Source of the DNA: Acetobacter musti
Lineage (GTDB): Bacteria > Pseudomonadota > Alphaproteobacteria > Acetobacterales > Acetobacteraceae
Reading direction: 5' to 3'
Assembly (NCBI RefSeq): GCF_011516835.1
Contig: NZ_WOTB01000019.1
Location: 1 to 64,000 of the forward strand
DNA: 64,000 nucleotides
A program made the position numbers and the translations under genes. Under the pieces are notes generated by a model, which saw only the letters and a program-made list of their open reading frames with translations, was not told where the DNA came from and ran no database searches. Positions 49,482 to 58,329 of this stretch are shown one piece after another (positions within the stretch are counted from its first letter, which is position 1; each line of letters begins with the position of its first letter).

Positions 49482-50261
49482 TCAAAAACCAGCCCGACGA
49501 CGGACTGAACGAAGATGCTGCCGGGCTGACCCGGCATCTTCCTCACGCATCTGCCGATGTGTCCGTGCAGCGATATCAGCGGAAACCGGAATCAGCGGAC
49601 GACCGGTTGCCATCGCAATACACTGAACCTGAGCGGCGCGCTCCAGATAATAAAGATCATCCCACGCTTCCGCGATGGTGGGAGCCGTGACCATCACTCC
49701 ATGATTGCGCATGAACAGAATGTCCGCATCCCCCAGCGCACCGGCAATACGATCGCCCTCGGAAGCATCCAGCGCCAGACCATTGAAGTTCGTATCGACA
49801 GCAATGCGCCCATAGAATTTCAGAGCTGTCTGCCCGGCAAAAACGAGTGGATCACCCTCTGTCATGGACAGCGCCGTCGCATACGGCATGTGCGTATGGA
49901 ACGCGGCTCTGGCACGGGGACAATGTTTGTGAAGCCGCGCATGGATATAGAACGCCGTTGCTTCCGGCACACCCTCTCCCGCGAGAACCGCACCATCGTA
50001 ATCGCAGATCAGAAGACTTTCAGGTGTGATTTCACTGAAAGCATATCCATAGGGATTGACCAGAAACAGATCGTCATGGCCCGGCACAACAGCGGAGAAA
50101 TGGTTGCAGATCCCCTCTTCCAGCCCGAGAACCGCGGCCATCCTGAAACAGGAGGCAAGGTCTCTGAGAGCCTCCTGGATTTCAGGAGTGTCCTGAAGCC
50201 GTCTGTTATGATCGCCGGGCAATACCTGCGCGGCGTGAACATTGTCCGGATGATGTGCCAT
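49482..50261 (-). CDS. Class II aldolase/adducin family protein
   Basis: 259 aa from the ATG ending at 50261 (GGAGA close upstream); a GTG/ATG at 50285 adds 8 residues. The zinc-binding histidines are in HTHMPYATAL (about 125) and RNHGVM (about 190); EGICNHFSAVVPG near residue 50 is the substrate loop. It lies 58 bp downstream of the SSS transporter gene on the same strand, suggesting that the transporter imports a hydroxy-acid or sugar handled by this enzyme. Confidence 0.9.
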   Translation of the reverse strand: MAHHPDNVHAAQVLPGDHNRRLQDTPEIQEALRDLASCFRMAAVLGLEEGICNHFSAVVPGHDDLFLVNPYGYAFSEITPESLLICDYDGAVLAGEGVPEATAFYIHARLHKHCPRARAAFHTHMPYATALSMTEGDPLVFAGQTALKFYGRIAVDTNFNGLALDASEGDRIAGALGDADILFMRNHGVMVTAPTIAEAWDDLYYLERAAQVQCIAMATGRPLIPVSADIAARTHRQMREEDAGSARQHLRSVRRRAGF

Positions 50262-50319
50262 GCTCTCCGTTCTCACATAATGCACCGGGTAAGCACCGGC
50301 CGGATATCCACGCCGTTAA

Positions 50320-51735
50320 TCAGCACACTTTGTTACCTGATCGCAATGTCAGATGCGGATCGGCAATGACGCCAGCCGACGCGGCTCCGACCCTGTACCC
50401 GGTAAAGACAATGGCTGCATTCACCAGAAGGCCGATAAAGCCCGCATTCACCCCGCCGGTCGGAACGGAGAAAAACGCGAGAGCCAGGGAGACCGTTTCA
50501 CCCGCCAGAAAACCCGCTGTGACAAATGCGGCAGCAACCGGAACGCTGCGGACCATACAGAGAATGGCCGGAAAGAGCTGAATGACGCCGAGATAGAACA
50601 TCGTTGTCAGAACCGGCATGAGCGCGGAAAACCGCATCGCGGCAAAAACCGAGAAAATCAGACAGAACGTGATGACGAGCCTGGCGCAGTCCTTCTGGCG
50701 GGCATCGGAGAGGCCCTGCACAAGATTGCGCGACACCAGCGAGCCGATGGAAAGGCAGATCCCGGCAAGGATAACCAGCCCCGACAACACACAGGCCGCA
50801 GCTACAAGACCAAGCCCCCATGAGGGCAGAAGAGCCGCTGCCACGGAGATGAAAACCGAATTTTTTGCATCCATCGGCAGACCGGTGGCTCCGGCATAGA
50901 GGGAACTGAGCAGGAGCAGCGGAAACATCAGCATGTAAAGCGGCATGACAATCTGATTACGCCGCACGATGCGGGCGGATTTTGCCGTGAAGATAAAGGC
51001 GATTGTCTGCGGAGCAACGCAGAAACCAAGCGCCTGCGTGATGATCGTGGTGACAGCGTAGACATTTCCCTGCGCCGTGGACAGCGGCATGGCGCGGCTG
51101 GCCGCGGCGAGCGCATGCCAGGAACTGTCGCGCAGAACGGCAACGGCAATCAGGACGATAGCAACAATCACGATCGTGTCCTTGATGGCGGCCACCCAGG
51201 CGGGCGCGCGGACACCGGACAGTGCCAGCCAGGAAAAAGTCAGAAGAGCCGCGCCCGCCGTGATCGTCACGGAAGAAACCGGCCAGTGAAACTCACTGAT
51301 TGCCGTCAGAATCCCCGCCATCTGGAGCTCCCCGAGCGGCAGCATGAAGAGAATGGCGCTGACGGCAACAATAACTTCCAGAAACCGGCTTCTGAAATAC
51401 GTTCTGAACAGATCGGCGAATGTCAGGGCATTCCAGACTCTTCCCGCCTTCCACAAAAGCGGATTCAGAAAATACCCGACGGGATAAGCCAGAACGATAT
51501 AGCCCAGAAACCAGTCAATAAACGGAATCCCCTGTTTCATGGCAGCGGCAGGGAAGCCCATGATACTACCGATGCTGTAGGTCTCGCCAACGGTCAGCAG
51601 AAAAACAAGAACGCCGCCGAACTGACCGGAGGCGGTAAAAAAATCTCTGCTGTCCTGCCGTCCGTGGTTCCTTCGCGAGAAGAACGCGACAACGAAGGAC
51701 AGGATAATGACCGCCGCGAAAACTGCTGAAGCCAT
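50320..51735 (-). CDS. Sodium:solute symporter family (SSS) transporter
   Basis: 471 aa, about 13 membrane helices. SSS-type blocks: RDFFTASGQFGGVLVFLLTVGETYSIGSIMGFPAAAM near the N-terminus, WKAGRVWNALTFADLFRTYFRSRFLEV, and ACVLSGLVILAGICLSIGSLVSRNL. It is preceded 6 bp upstream by a DUF3311 gene, the usual small partner of such carriers (panF/actP-like pairs), and followed by an aldolase. Confidence 0.9.
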   Translation of the reverse strand: MASAVFAAVIILSFVVAFFSRRNHGRQDSRDFFTASGQFGGVLVFLLTVGETYSIGSIMGFPAAAMKQGIPFIDWFLGYIVLAYPVGYFLNPLLWKAGRVWNALTFADLFRTYFRSRFLEVIVAVSAILFMLPLGELQMAGILTAISEFHWPVSSVTITAGAALLTFSWLALSGVRAPAWVAAIKDTIVIVAIVLIAVAVLRDSSWHALAAASRAMPLSTAQGNVYAVTTIITQALGFCVAPQTIAFIFTAKSARIVRRNQIVMPLYMLMFPLLLLSSLYAGATGLPMDAKNSVFISVAAALLPSWGLGLVAAACVLSGLVILAGICLSIGSLVSRNLVQGLSDARQKDCARLVITFCLIFSVFAAMRFSALMPVLTTMFYLGVIQLFPAILCMVRSVPVAAAFVTAGFLAGETVSLALAFFSVPTGGVNAGFIGLLVNAAIVFTGYRVGAASAGVIADPHLTLRSGNKVC

Positions 51736-51741
51736 CCGCTT

Positions 51742-51951
51742 CTAATCCTCATCCGGATGCTGATGATCTTCAGACATCCAGGCAAGCGCCATGCAGAAGG
51801 ATGTCAGCGGCAGGCACACGAAAATCCACACCAGTGCGACCGGAAAGCCGCCGACAGTCAGCGCACTGGACGAGAGCCAGGGCATCGGCACAAGCACAGC
51901 GAAAAACGGGATGCCGAGACCGGCAATGATCCTGAGGCGCGACAACGTCAT
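51742..51951 (-). CDS. DUF3311 small membrane protein
   Basis: 69 aa from the ATG ending at 51951 (GGGAG 7 bases upstream); a GTG at 51969 is in frame but less likely. Two membrane helices and the family-like pattern GIPFFAVLVPMPWLS...GGFPVALVWIFVCLPLTSFCMALAW. DUF3311 proteins accompany SSS permeases, as here. Confidence 0.88.
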   Translation of the reverse strand: MTLSRLRIIAGLGIPFFAVLVPMPWLSSSALTVGGFPVALVWIFVCLPLTSFCMALAWMSEDHQHPDED

Positions 51952-51994
51952 GAAGTCACTCCCTTTCACTGTTCATGCTGTCAGTAAATATGGC

Positions 51995-52267
51995 TCAGCC
52001 GGGCGCCACAGAAACGCGGCGGCCCGACGATACCGAAATCTGATCTTGTAAAGAAGTTTCATGACAGAAATTCAGAAGATATTCCCATTCGTTTTCGGGA
52101 CGGAGAGCATAGATCAGACACAGACGGACGATCTGTCCACGCCCTCCCTGGAAGAACATCTTCTGAAACCTGCTGCCGAAAGCCGGATCGCTGTTAAGGC
52201 TTTCCCTCTGAACAGCAGACCAGACCCGAAACCCGCCCAGGACAGCCCTGTCAGCAGGCGTCATCCG
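51995..52267 (-). CDS. Possible small protein coupled to the SDR gene
   Basis: 90 aa open frame whose ATG lies inside the end of the SDR gene, overlapping it by 17 bp. It reads MTPADRAVLGGFRVWSAVQ then GGRGQIVRLCLIYALRPENEW, which looks protein-like and resembles short unnamed proteobacterial proteins. No independent ribosome binding site. A competing plus-strand frame (52061-52270) is less convincing. Confidence 0.35.
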   Translation of the reverse strand, partial: RMTPADRAVLGGFRVWSAVQRESLNSDPAFGSRFQKMFFQGGRGQIVRLCLIYALRPENEWEYLLNFCHETSLQDQISVSSGRRVSVAPG

Positions 52268-53072
52268 TGACCGGCATCGTCCCGGCCGCCCCGATGGGCT
52301 GCGTGGTGTAGTAACTCTCCGCAAGACCGACAGGCAGCAGATCCATGAAGCGCGAACCGGCCACGATCCATTTCGGAAAGACGATCCGCCGCTTATTGCG
52401 GGCCAGACCCTTCATGATTTTCTCCACGGCATCGCAGGTCTGTGTCAGACCCGGCATCGGGAAATCATTCGTCGCGACCATCGGCGTATTGAGAAAGGCG
52501 CACACGACCGAGGAGAGCAGCACGCCTTCACGCTTCAGGTTGCCTCCCGTGGCGATCATGAACCGGTCAACAGCGGCCTTCGTCGCACAGTAAGTCGGAG
52601 TTCCGGGAAAGGAAACAACACCGGCAACCGACGAGATGGCGCAGATACGGCCCCGTTTGCCATCGGCGGCGCGGGGCTGGGCGCGAATGAGGTCAATAGC
52701 CGGAAGGACAGTGTTGATGACACCGTCGAGATTGGTCGCGATCATGCGCCGGATCTGCGCCTCAGGTTCGGTGGGCGCCGTGTCGCCGTCCGGGCCGGGC
52801 CGGGTTCCGCCGGTGATTCCGGCGCAGGCGAAGACAAGATCGAGCTGTCCGGCGCTGGTGACGGCCTCCCGCATAGCGGAAACACTGGCGACATCGAGCG
52901 TATGCGTGACAACGCGGGAGCCGAGCGCTTCGGAGCGGGCAGCCGTGTCAGCAAGACCGGTGCCGTTGCAGTCGATAAGATGAAGAGTAACGTCCCTGTT
53001 CGCGTGAGTGAGGGCAAGCGCGCGTCCCAGTCCGGAAGCGGCTCCTGTGATGAGAAGAGAATCCTGTTTCAT
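52251..53072 (-). CDS. SDR family oxidoreductase
   Basis: 273 aa from the ATG ending at 53072; the longer frame to 53204 is unsupported. TGAASGLGRALA (about 9-20), ACAG in place of NNAG, serine in AISSVAG and YCATK as the catalytic pair. The C-terminal 60 residues (KGLARNKRRIVFPKWIVAGSRFMDLLPVGLAE) are characteristic of membrane-associated SDRs that act on lipids or sterol-like substrates. Divergent from gmk with about 110 bp between. Confidence 0.9.
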   Translation of the reverse strand: MKQDSLLITGAASGLGRALALTHANRDVTLHLIDCNGTGLADTAARSEALGSRVVTHTLDVASVSAMREAVTSAGQLDLVFACAGITGGTRPGPDGDTAPTEPEAQIRRMIATNLDGVINTVLPAIDLIRAQPRAADGKRGRICAISSVAGVVSFPGTPTYCATKAAVDRFMIATGGNLKREGVLLSSVVCAFLNTPMVATNDFPMPGLTQTCDAVEKIMKGLARNKRRIVFPKWIVAGSRFMDLLPVGLAESYYTTQPIGAAGTMPVTDDAC

Positions 53073-53185
53073 GGTCGCTCTCTTAACCCGACGCTGGTAG
53101 AAGGGCGAAACCGTCGGGTCGGCCGGCGGATCGTGTTGACTCTCCGGGCAGGTTACGAGTGCCGGATATCTCAGACGCAGGAGCC

Positions 53186-53854
53186 ATGAACGCCGCAATG
53201 ACACGCAACGGACAGACGCACCCGCCCACCCCTTCCGTTTCCAGGCGTGGCGTCTGCTATGTCATCTCCGCTCCGTCAGGCGCCGGCAAATCAACCATCG
53301 CGAACGCATTGCGGGCAGCGGAACCGCGCCTGAAGCACTCGGTCTCCATCACCACGCGCCAGCCGCGTCCGGGCGAGACGGACGGCGTTCACTATCATTT
53401 CCGTACGATGGATCAGTTTCAGCGTATGGCCGAACGGGGTGAACTGCTGGAATGGGCGACAGTGTTCGGACGCGGCTACGGCACACCCCGCGCGCCGGTC
53501 GAGGAAGCACTGGCGGCGGGACAGGACATGGTGTTCGACATCGACTGGCAGGGCCACCGGCAGATCCGGGCGGCCCTGCCGGACGACGTGGTGAGCCTGT
53601 TTGTGCTGCCCCCTTCCCTGCCTGAGCTGGAGCGGCGCCTGAAAGGGCGGGATTCCGACGCGGCAGACGAGATCGCGCGACGGATGGATGCGGCGCTGGC
53701 CGAGATTTCGCACTGGCAGGAATTTGATCATGTGATCGTCAACGCGGATCTGGACCGGGCGATCTTCGAGGCGAGGGCTATCCTGACAGCAGCGCGTCTC
53801 CGGACATCGCGTCAGACAGGACTTGCCGGATTCGTCGCCGGCTTCCTGGGCTGA
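53186..53854 (+). CDS. gmk: Guanylate kinase
   Basis: Phosphorylates GMP to GDP. 222 aa from ATG 53186; ATG 53198 and GTG 53159 are alternatives, and AGGAG lies just before the first of these ATGs. Landmarks: ISAPSGAGKSTIANAL (P-loop), SITTRQPRPGETDGVHYHF (GMP binding), FDIDWQGHRQI and LPPSLPELERRLKGRDSD. The 20-residue N-terminal extension before the core is non-conserved. hldE follows 5 bp later. Confidence 0.95.
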   Translation: MNAAMTRNGQTHPPTPSVSRRGVCYVISAPSGAGKSTIANALRAAEPRLKHSVSITTRQPRPGETDGVHYHFRTMDQFQRMAERGELLEWATVFGRGYGTPRAPVEEALAAGQDMVFDIDWQGHRQIRAALPDDVVSLFVLPPSLPELERRLKGRDSDAADEIARRMDAALAEISHWQEFDHVIVNADLDRAIFEARAILTAARLRTSRQTGLAGFVAGFLG

Positions 53855-53859
53855 CCGTC

Positions 53860-55293
53860 ATGGATTTCTCCCGGATCACCGTCCTCTGCGTCGGCGACGT
53901 GATGCTCGACCGGTTCGTCTACGGCGACATGGAACGGATTTCTCCGGAAGCGCCGGTGCCGGTACTGCTGCTGAACAAACGCACGGAAATGCCGGGCGGC
54001 GCAGGCAACGTCGCCAGCAACGTGATCTCGCTGGGCGGCCGCGCCATCCTGATCGGCCTGGTCGGTGAGGACGACGCGGCGATAACGCTGCGGGATACGC
54101 TGCGTCTCCGGGCGCAGGTTTCTGAGATGCTGGTGCCGACACCCCGCCGGCCAACGATCTGCAAGACGCGGTTTATCGCCGCGCATCAGCAGGTGGTGCG
54201 GGCCGATGAGGAAAGCCGTCTGCCATTGCAGGCGGATGAAGCCGAACTGCTGTGCCAGGCGATCGACGCACGGCTCGAAGAAGCCGATGTCGTGATCCTT
54301 TCCGATTATGGAAAAGGCGTTTGCGATCAGATGGTGGTGCATCATCTGATCGGTGAGGCGCGGCTGCGCGATATTCCGGTCTTCGTCGATCCGAAAACAC
54401 CGGATTTCCGGCATTATCGCGGAGCAACCTGCATCACGCCGAATGTGAAGGAACTGGCGGCGGCATCCGGCATGCCGGTTTCGGATAATGCCAGCGTGGA
54501 AGCAGCAGCCCGCAAAGTGATGGCGCGCGCGGAAGCGGATGCGATCCTGGCGACACGCTCCGAAAAGGGCATGATGCTGGTGCCGGCGGAGGGCGAGGCA
54601 ATAGCCGTCCCTGCCCGCGCGCGCGAAGTATTTGACGTCTCCGGCGCCGGCGACACGGTGATCGCGACGATGGCGCTGGCCGTCGGTTCCGGCATGGCGT
54701 TCGATCAGGCCATGCGGATCGCGAACGCCGCGGCAGGCGTGGTCGTGGCCAAACTCGGCACGGCAACGGCTGATATCGGCGAGGTCATGCGCGAACTGCA
54801 GGCGCAGGACGAACCGGAAGAAGCGCCGCATCTGCTGACACTGACCCAGGCGAAGATGCAGGTCGCGGACTGGAAAGCACACGGTCTGACCGTCGGTTTT
54901 ACGAACGGATGTTTCGACATCATCCATCCGGGACATATCAGTCTCCTCGCGGCGGCACGGTCCGCGTGCGACCGGCTGATCGTGGCGCTGAACGATGATG
55001 CGAGCGTACGGCGGCTGAAGGGAGACACACGGCCGGTGAACACGCTGGCCAGCCGGGCGGCGGTAATGGCGGCGATCCGGTCGGTCGACGCGGTGGCGGC
55101 GTTTTCTGAAGACACGCCACTTGAAATCATCCGTGAACTGATGCCGGATATTCTCATCAAAGGTTCTGATTACAGACCGGAAGATGTCGTCGGCGCAGCG
55201 GAGGTCATCGCGGCAGGCGGCCGGCTGGTGCTGGCCGATCTGCGGGACGGACATTCAACAACGGCGACGATCGGCCGGATTCAGGGACTCTGA
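53860..55293 (+). CDS. hldE: Bifunctional heptose 7-phosphate kinase / heptose 1-phosphate adenylyltransferase
   Basis: Makes ADP-heptose for lipopolysaccharide. 477 aa: PfkB kinase domain (about 1-315) with VGDVMLDRFVYGDMERISPEAPVPV, GGAGNVASN and DVSGAGDTVIATMALA; cytidylyltransferase-type domain (about 345-477) with GFTNGCFDIIHPGHISLL and LIKGSDYRPEDVVG. Both halves complete. Tightly linked to gmk. Confidence 0.96.
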   Translation: MDFSRITVLCVGDVMLDRFVYGDMERISPEAPVPVLLLNKRTEMPGGAGNVASNVISLGGRAILIGLVGEDDAAITLRDTLRLRAQVSEMLVPTPRRPTICKTRFIAAHQQVVRADEESRLPLQADEAELLCQAIDARLEEADVVILSDYGKGVCDQMVVHHLIGEARLRDIPVFVDPKTPDFRHYRGATCITPNVKELAAASGMPVSDNASVEAAARKVMARAEADAILATRSEKGMMLVPAEGEAIAVPARAREVFDVSGAGDTVIATMALAVGSGMAFDQAMRIANAAAGVVVAKLGTATADIGEVMRELQAQDEPEEAPHLLTLTQAKMQVADWKAHGLTVGFTNGCFDIIHPGHISLLAAARSACDRLIVALNDDASVRRLKGDTRPVNTLASRAAVMAAIRSVDAVAAFSEDTPLEIIRELMPDILIKGSDYRPEDVVGAAEVIAAGGRLVLADLRDGHSTTATIGRIQGL

Positions 55294-55404
55294 AGGGCAG
55301 TCGCCGCGGCCGGGGAGCACCCTTATTTTCAGCCATGCCCGTTCGGAAATGCAGATGAAAGCGACACTAACGGACCGGATGGAAATGGTCTCTGGAATCC
55401 ATAA

Positions 55405-55651
55405 GAGACGGTTCCATAAGCCGTCTCATTCAGTATCCAGATAAATTATAAAGAAATTTTTGGTGAAGCTTTTTGAAAAAGCTTCAGAAGACGCCGCCTT
55501 TTAAAAAAAGGCAGCACCCAAAAACTTTTGTCATTTTTCAAAGATCTGTCGTGAGGTGTTCTTTGATTCCGAATAAGACAAACAGACAACCGGAGCTCAG
55601 AACACATAACATCATCGGCTTGTTATGAACGTTTTTGCTCCTTTGAAGCGT
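55405..55651 (+). mobile_element. MITE-like element, copy 6
   Basis: Flanked by TAA (55402-55404) and TAA (55652-55654), a TNA-type duplication. The ends are diverged (GAGACGGTTCCATAAGCC; TTTGAAGCGT) but the interior is clear: AATTATAAAGAAATTTTTGG, GAAGCTTTTTG...AAGCTTC, GACGCCGCCTTTT. It lies upstream of the pirin gene, facing copy 7 on the other side. Confidence 0.78.
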
Positions 55652-55747
55652 TAATGTATTTGCAAACACGAGACAAAGCAGGCCCACTGTCCCAGGAGGG
55701 ATCGGTATGCGAAGATGTACTATGCACGCCCCCCTTTTTCTCTATTT

Positions 55748-55855
55748 ATAAACCGGAATCAAAGGAACCGCGTCCCTTTGTGGAGTTCGGGACAAAGCCC
55801 TGCAAAGCCACCGCACCTGTATTTGCAAAGTAGACAAACGCCCCTTTAAAACAGT
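55748..55855 (-). repeat. REP-like element, family A, inverted
   Basis: TATAAACCGGAATCAAAGGAACCGCGTCCCTTTGTGGAGTTCGGGACAAAGCCC: the family A unit in reverse with a weak second hairpin. With MITE copy 6 it fills much of the 700-bp gap between hldE and the pirin gene; no gene is seen in the rest. Confidence 0.7.
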
Positions 55856-55995
55856 CTGTAAGCAAATCCCCGCTCACCATCAGGACACCACAGGGGAACA
55901 CACCCGCCGTCTCCGGCATTGAAACCGGAACTTCAGTCCATCAGCGGCGATAAACCCTGCGAACCATTCCGGCGCAAAGCAAAGGAGCAGACAAC

Positions 55996-56883
55996 ATGAT
56001 CGAGATGATCGAAAAACGACGCCGCTCTCTTGGCGGAGGACTGGAAGTAGGACGCGTGCTGCCTTTCGCGCGGCGACGCATGGTCGGACCGTTCATTTTC
56101 TTTGATCATCTGGGACCACTGGATCTCGCGGCCGGCGTCGATCGCAGCGTCGATGTGCGCCCACATCCACATATCGGCCTCTCGACAATCACCTACCTCT
56201 TCTCCGGCGAGGTCATGCATCGCGACAGCCTTGGCTCCGAACAGGCCATCCGGCCGCAGGAAGTCAACTGGATGACCGCCGGCAGCGGCATCACGCACAG
56301 CGAAAGATTCGAAAAAGCACACGCCATGGGCGACCATCTGCATGGCATCCAGGCCTGGGTCGCCCTTCCCGATGGCGACGAGGAAACCGCCCCTTCCTTC
56401 TCACATCACGAAGGCGGGGATCTCCCGCAATGGGACGCGGACGGTGTGCGCGGACAGCTTATCGCCGGCAGCGCATACGGCCTGACCGCCGCGGCCCGGA
56501 CTCACTCGCCGCTTTTTTATGTCCATCTTGAACTGGAACCAGGAGCGATTGCGGAAATCCCGGCGCACTGCGCGGAACGCGCCATCTACATCGCCAGAGG
56601 TGCAATCGAGATCGACGGAGAAAGACACGAAGCGGGCCGGATGCTCATCCCCGGTCCCGGCATCTCATCGTTCCGGGCGACCGAACCCGCCACCGCAATG
56701 GTGCTGGGCGGCGAACCCGTCGGGGAGCGCTTCCTCTTCTGGAACTTCGTCAGTTCCTCAAAAGCGCGACTGGCGCAGGCGGCCGAAGACTGGAAAGCCG
56801 GACGCATGAAACTGCCCGATGCGGACCATGACGAGTTCATTCCGTTACCATCCGCCGACACCGCGCCCCCTCCGATGTCATAA
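55996..56883 (+). CDS. Pirin family protein
   Basis: 295 aa bicupin. RRRMVGPFIFFDHLGP then VDVRPHPHIGLSTITYLFSGEVMHRDSLGSEQ contains the metal-binding HxH and E of the N-terminal cupin, and WMTAGSGITHSER is the pirin signature. The second cupin follows (FYVHLELEPGAIAEIPAHCAERAIYIARG). Bacterial pirins include quercetinases and redox-sensing regulators. AGGAG lies about 8 bases upstream. The gene is bracketed by two inverted MITE copies. Confidence 0.94.
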   Translation: MIEMIEKRRRSLGGGLEVGRVLPFARRRMVGPFIFFDHLGPLDLAAGVDRSVDVRPHPHIGLSTITYLFSGEVMHRDSLGSEQAIRPQEVNWMTAGSGITHSERFEKAHAMGDHLHGIQAWVALPDGDEETAPSFSHHEGGDLPQWDADGVRGQLIAGSAYGLTAAARTHSPLFYVHLELEPGAIAEIPAHCAERAIYIARGAIEIDGERHEAGRMLIPGPGISSFRATEPATAMVLGGEPVGERFLFWNFVSSSKARLAQAAEDWKAGRMKLPDADHDEFIPLPSADTAPPPMS

Positions 56884-56899
56884 CAGCAGACTGCTCTCA

Positions 56900-57089
56900 G
56901 AGAGCCGCTTCAATAGCCTTAAATGCACGAAGCTTCTCACAATAAACTTTTGCGAAAAAAATAAAAGTTTTTGGGTGTCGCCTTTTTTCCAAAAAGGCGA
57001 CGTCTTCTGAAGCTTTTTGAAAAAATCTTCACCAAAAACTTCTTTACAATTGACCAGAGATTTCATGGACAGGCTTCTGAAACAGTCTC
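56900..57089 (-). mobile_element. MITE-like element, copy 7, inverted
   Basis: Flanked by TCA (56897-56899) and TCA (57090-57092), a clean TNA duplication. Right end GGCTTCTGAAACAGTCTC, left end GAGAGCCGCTTCAATAGCC. At 190 bp it lacks about 60 bp of the longer copies, but keeps both palindromes (GCCTTTTTTCCAAAAAGGC; GAAGCTTTTTG). No gene is seen elsewhere in the 389-bp gap. Confidence 0.88.
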
Positions 57090-57272
57090 TCATTCTTTTA
57101 CCGGCCTGCCAGTCCGGATACGCCGATATTCCACCAGCCTCTGTGCTGTCAGCAAAAAATCAATCGGACAGGACATCAATAAGTCATATCATGAAAGCAG
57201 ACATCCGGTTTCCTTGACGAAAATGCTTCTGATACCAATATTTTCCATAATATTTGAAGGAAGGATTACAGT

Positions 57273-57572
57273 ATGACGACGCGCGACAGGCTGTGTGCGG
57301 CGATAAAATCCCGGAGCAACGTGAGCTTTACTTATCACGGGCGGGCGCTGACCGGTTCTCCTCATGCCGTTGGCAAAGGAGACGGTGAAGAGCGGGTTCT
57401 GATCTACGTTGGCAGCGACGATCACAAAAAGGTCGAGCCCCCCGGCGGCCAATGGAAATGCCTGCCGATTGCCGATCTGTCCGATGTCGCGACGGACAGC
57501 AGCCCGTTTCATGCGGGTCATCCGGGAAAACATGAAAAAACAGGCCTGCACGAGATCGACGTTTCTCTCTGA
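57273..57572 (+). CDS. Hypothetical protein, possible WYL-like beta domain
   Basis: 99 aa with AAGGA 7 bases upstream of ATG. LCAAIKSRSNVSFTYHGRALTGSPHAVGKGDGEERVLIYVGSDD...WKCLPIADLSDV has the rhythm of the small WYL/SH3-like beta-barrel found alone in many proteobacteria. First of three closely spaced small genes. No enzymatic motif seen. Confidence 0.72.
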   Translation: MTTRDRLCAAIKSRSNVSFTYHGRALTGSPHAVGKGDGEERVLIYVGSDDHKKVEPPGGQWKCLPIADLSDVATDSSPFHAGHPGKHEKTGLHEIDVSL

Positions 57573-57653
57573 CGAAAATGGCCGCCATCAGCGTATCCGT
57601 ACGATTAATTCCTCAACAGATCATACAGTTTTCAGAGAATAATGGAGACCATC

Positions 57654-57905
57654 ATGGCGCATGATCCGCTCCCGCATGAAACATCCGCCCTGCACGAACT
57701 GGCGGAAAAGGCACAAAAACAGCCGAAACTGCTGACGAAGGACGACGTTGAAAAAATCGCGCATTTCGTTCTGAAAGGATCAGAAGGCGCAACCGAAGAG
57801 CAGAAGGCACTTGCGAAAAAAGCCCTGCACAATCCGGAAGGCGTCGAAGCGCGGGATATTGTCACGCTGGCGGAACAGATTCTGACCAGAAAAAAGGAAA
57901 GCTGA
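57654..57905 (+). CDS. Small hypothetical acidic/basic helical protein
   Basis: 83 aa from ATG 57654, which has GGAG 6 bases upstream; an in-frame ATG at 57642 is less favourable. Entirely helical and charged (LHELAEKAQKQPKLLTKDDVEKIAHFVLKG; AKKALHNPEGVEARDIVTLAEQIL). No family recognised. The next small gene starts 2 bp later. Confidence 0.7.
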   Translation: MAHDPLPHETSALHELAEKAQKQPKLLTKDDVEKIAHFVLKGSEGATEEQKALAKKALHNPEGVEARDIVTLAEQILTRKKES

Positions 57906-57906
57906 A

Positions 57907-58071
57907 ATGACCGGACATTCGCATGAACTGCCCTCTGAACAGTCGCTTGAGCATCGCCTGAATGCTGTCCGGCGTGATCTTGCACGTGCGGAAAAGGAAG
58001 AACCGCACCGGGTTTCGGCGCTGACGGCAGAAGTGAAAAAGCTCGAAGCGGAACTGAAAATCGGACGATAA
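57907..58071 (+). CDS. Small coiled-coil protein of 54 aa
   Basis: Begins MTGHSHELPSEQSLEHRLN and ends EVKKLEAELKIGR. AAGGA lies about 8 bases upstream and the previous stop is 2 bp away, so it is coupled. Heptad leucines (L-AL-EVKKLEAEL) suggest a coiled coil. The stop codon lies in the first unit of a 10-bp tandem repeat. Confidence 0.68.
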   Translation: MTGHSHELPSEQSLEHRLNAVRRDLARAEKEEPHRVSALTAEVKKLEAELKIGR

Positions 58072-58095
58072 GAGACGATAAGAGACGATAAGACC
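58066..58095 (+). repeat. Three tandem copies of CGATAAGAGA
   Basis: CGATAAGAGA repeated three times, the last ending CGATAAGACC. The first unit contains the TAA stop of the 54-aa gene. Slippage here would leave the stop unchanged. Confidence 0.8.
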
Positions 58096-58329
58096 GGACA
58101 CGACCCTGGGACTGGCGGGAACCTCAGCCCGCATCCTGATATCGGTTTCCGGAGACTCCCGGCCTCTGGTGAGCTCCGGGCAGCACCCCGGTCTTCTTCT
58201 GCGGCATCAGACGATAAACAGCGCTCTTTCCAGTTATGAGGCAGGGCTGGCCTCCCGGTCCGCTTCGTCGGTATGATGAAGACCGGCAGGCCACGCCGTC
58301 CAGCGTCCCGACGATCAGGAGCCCTTCGC

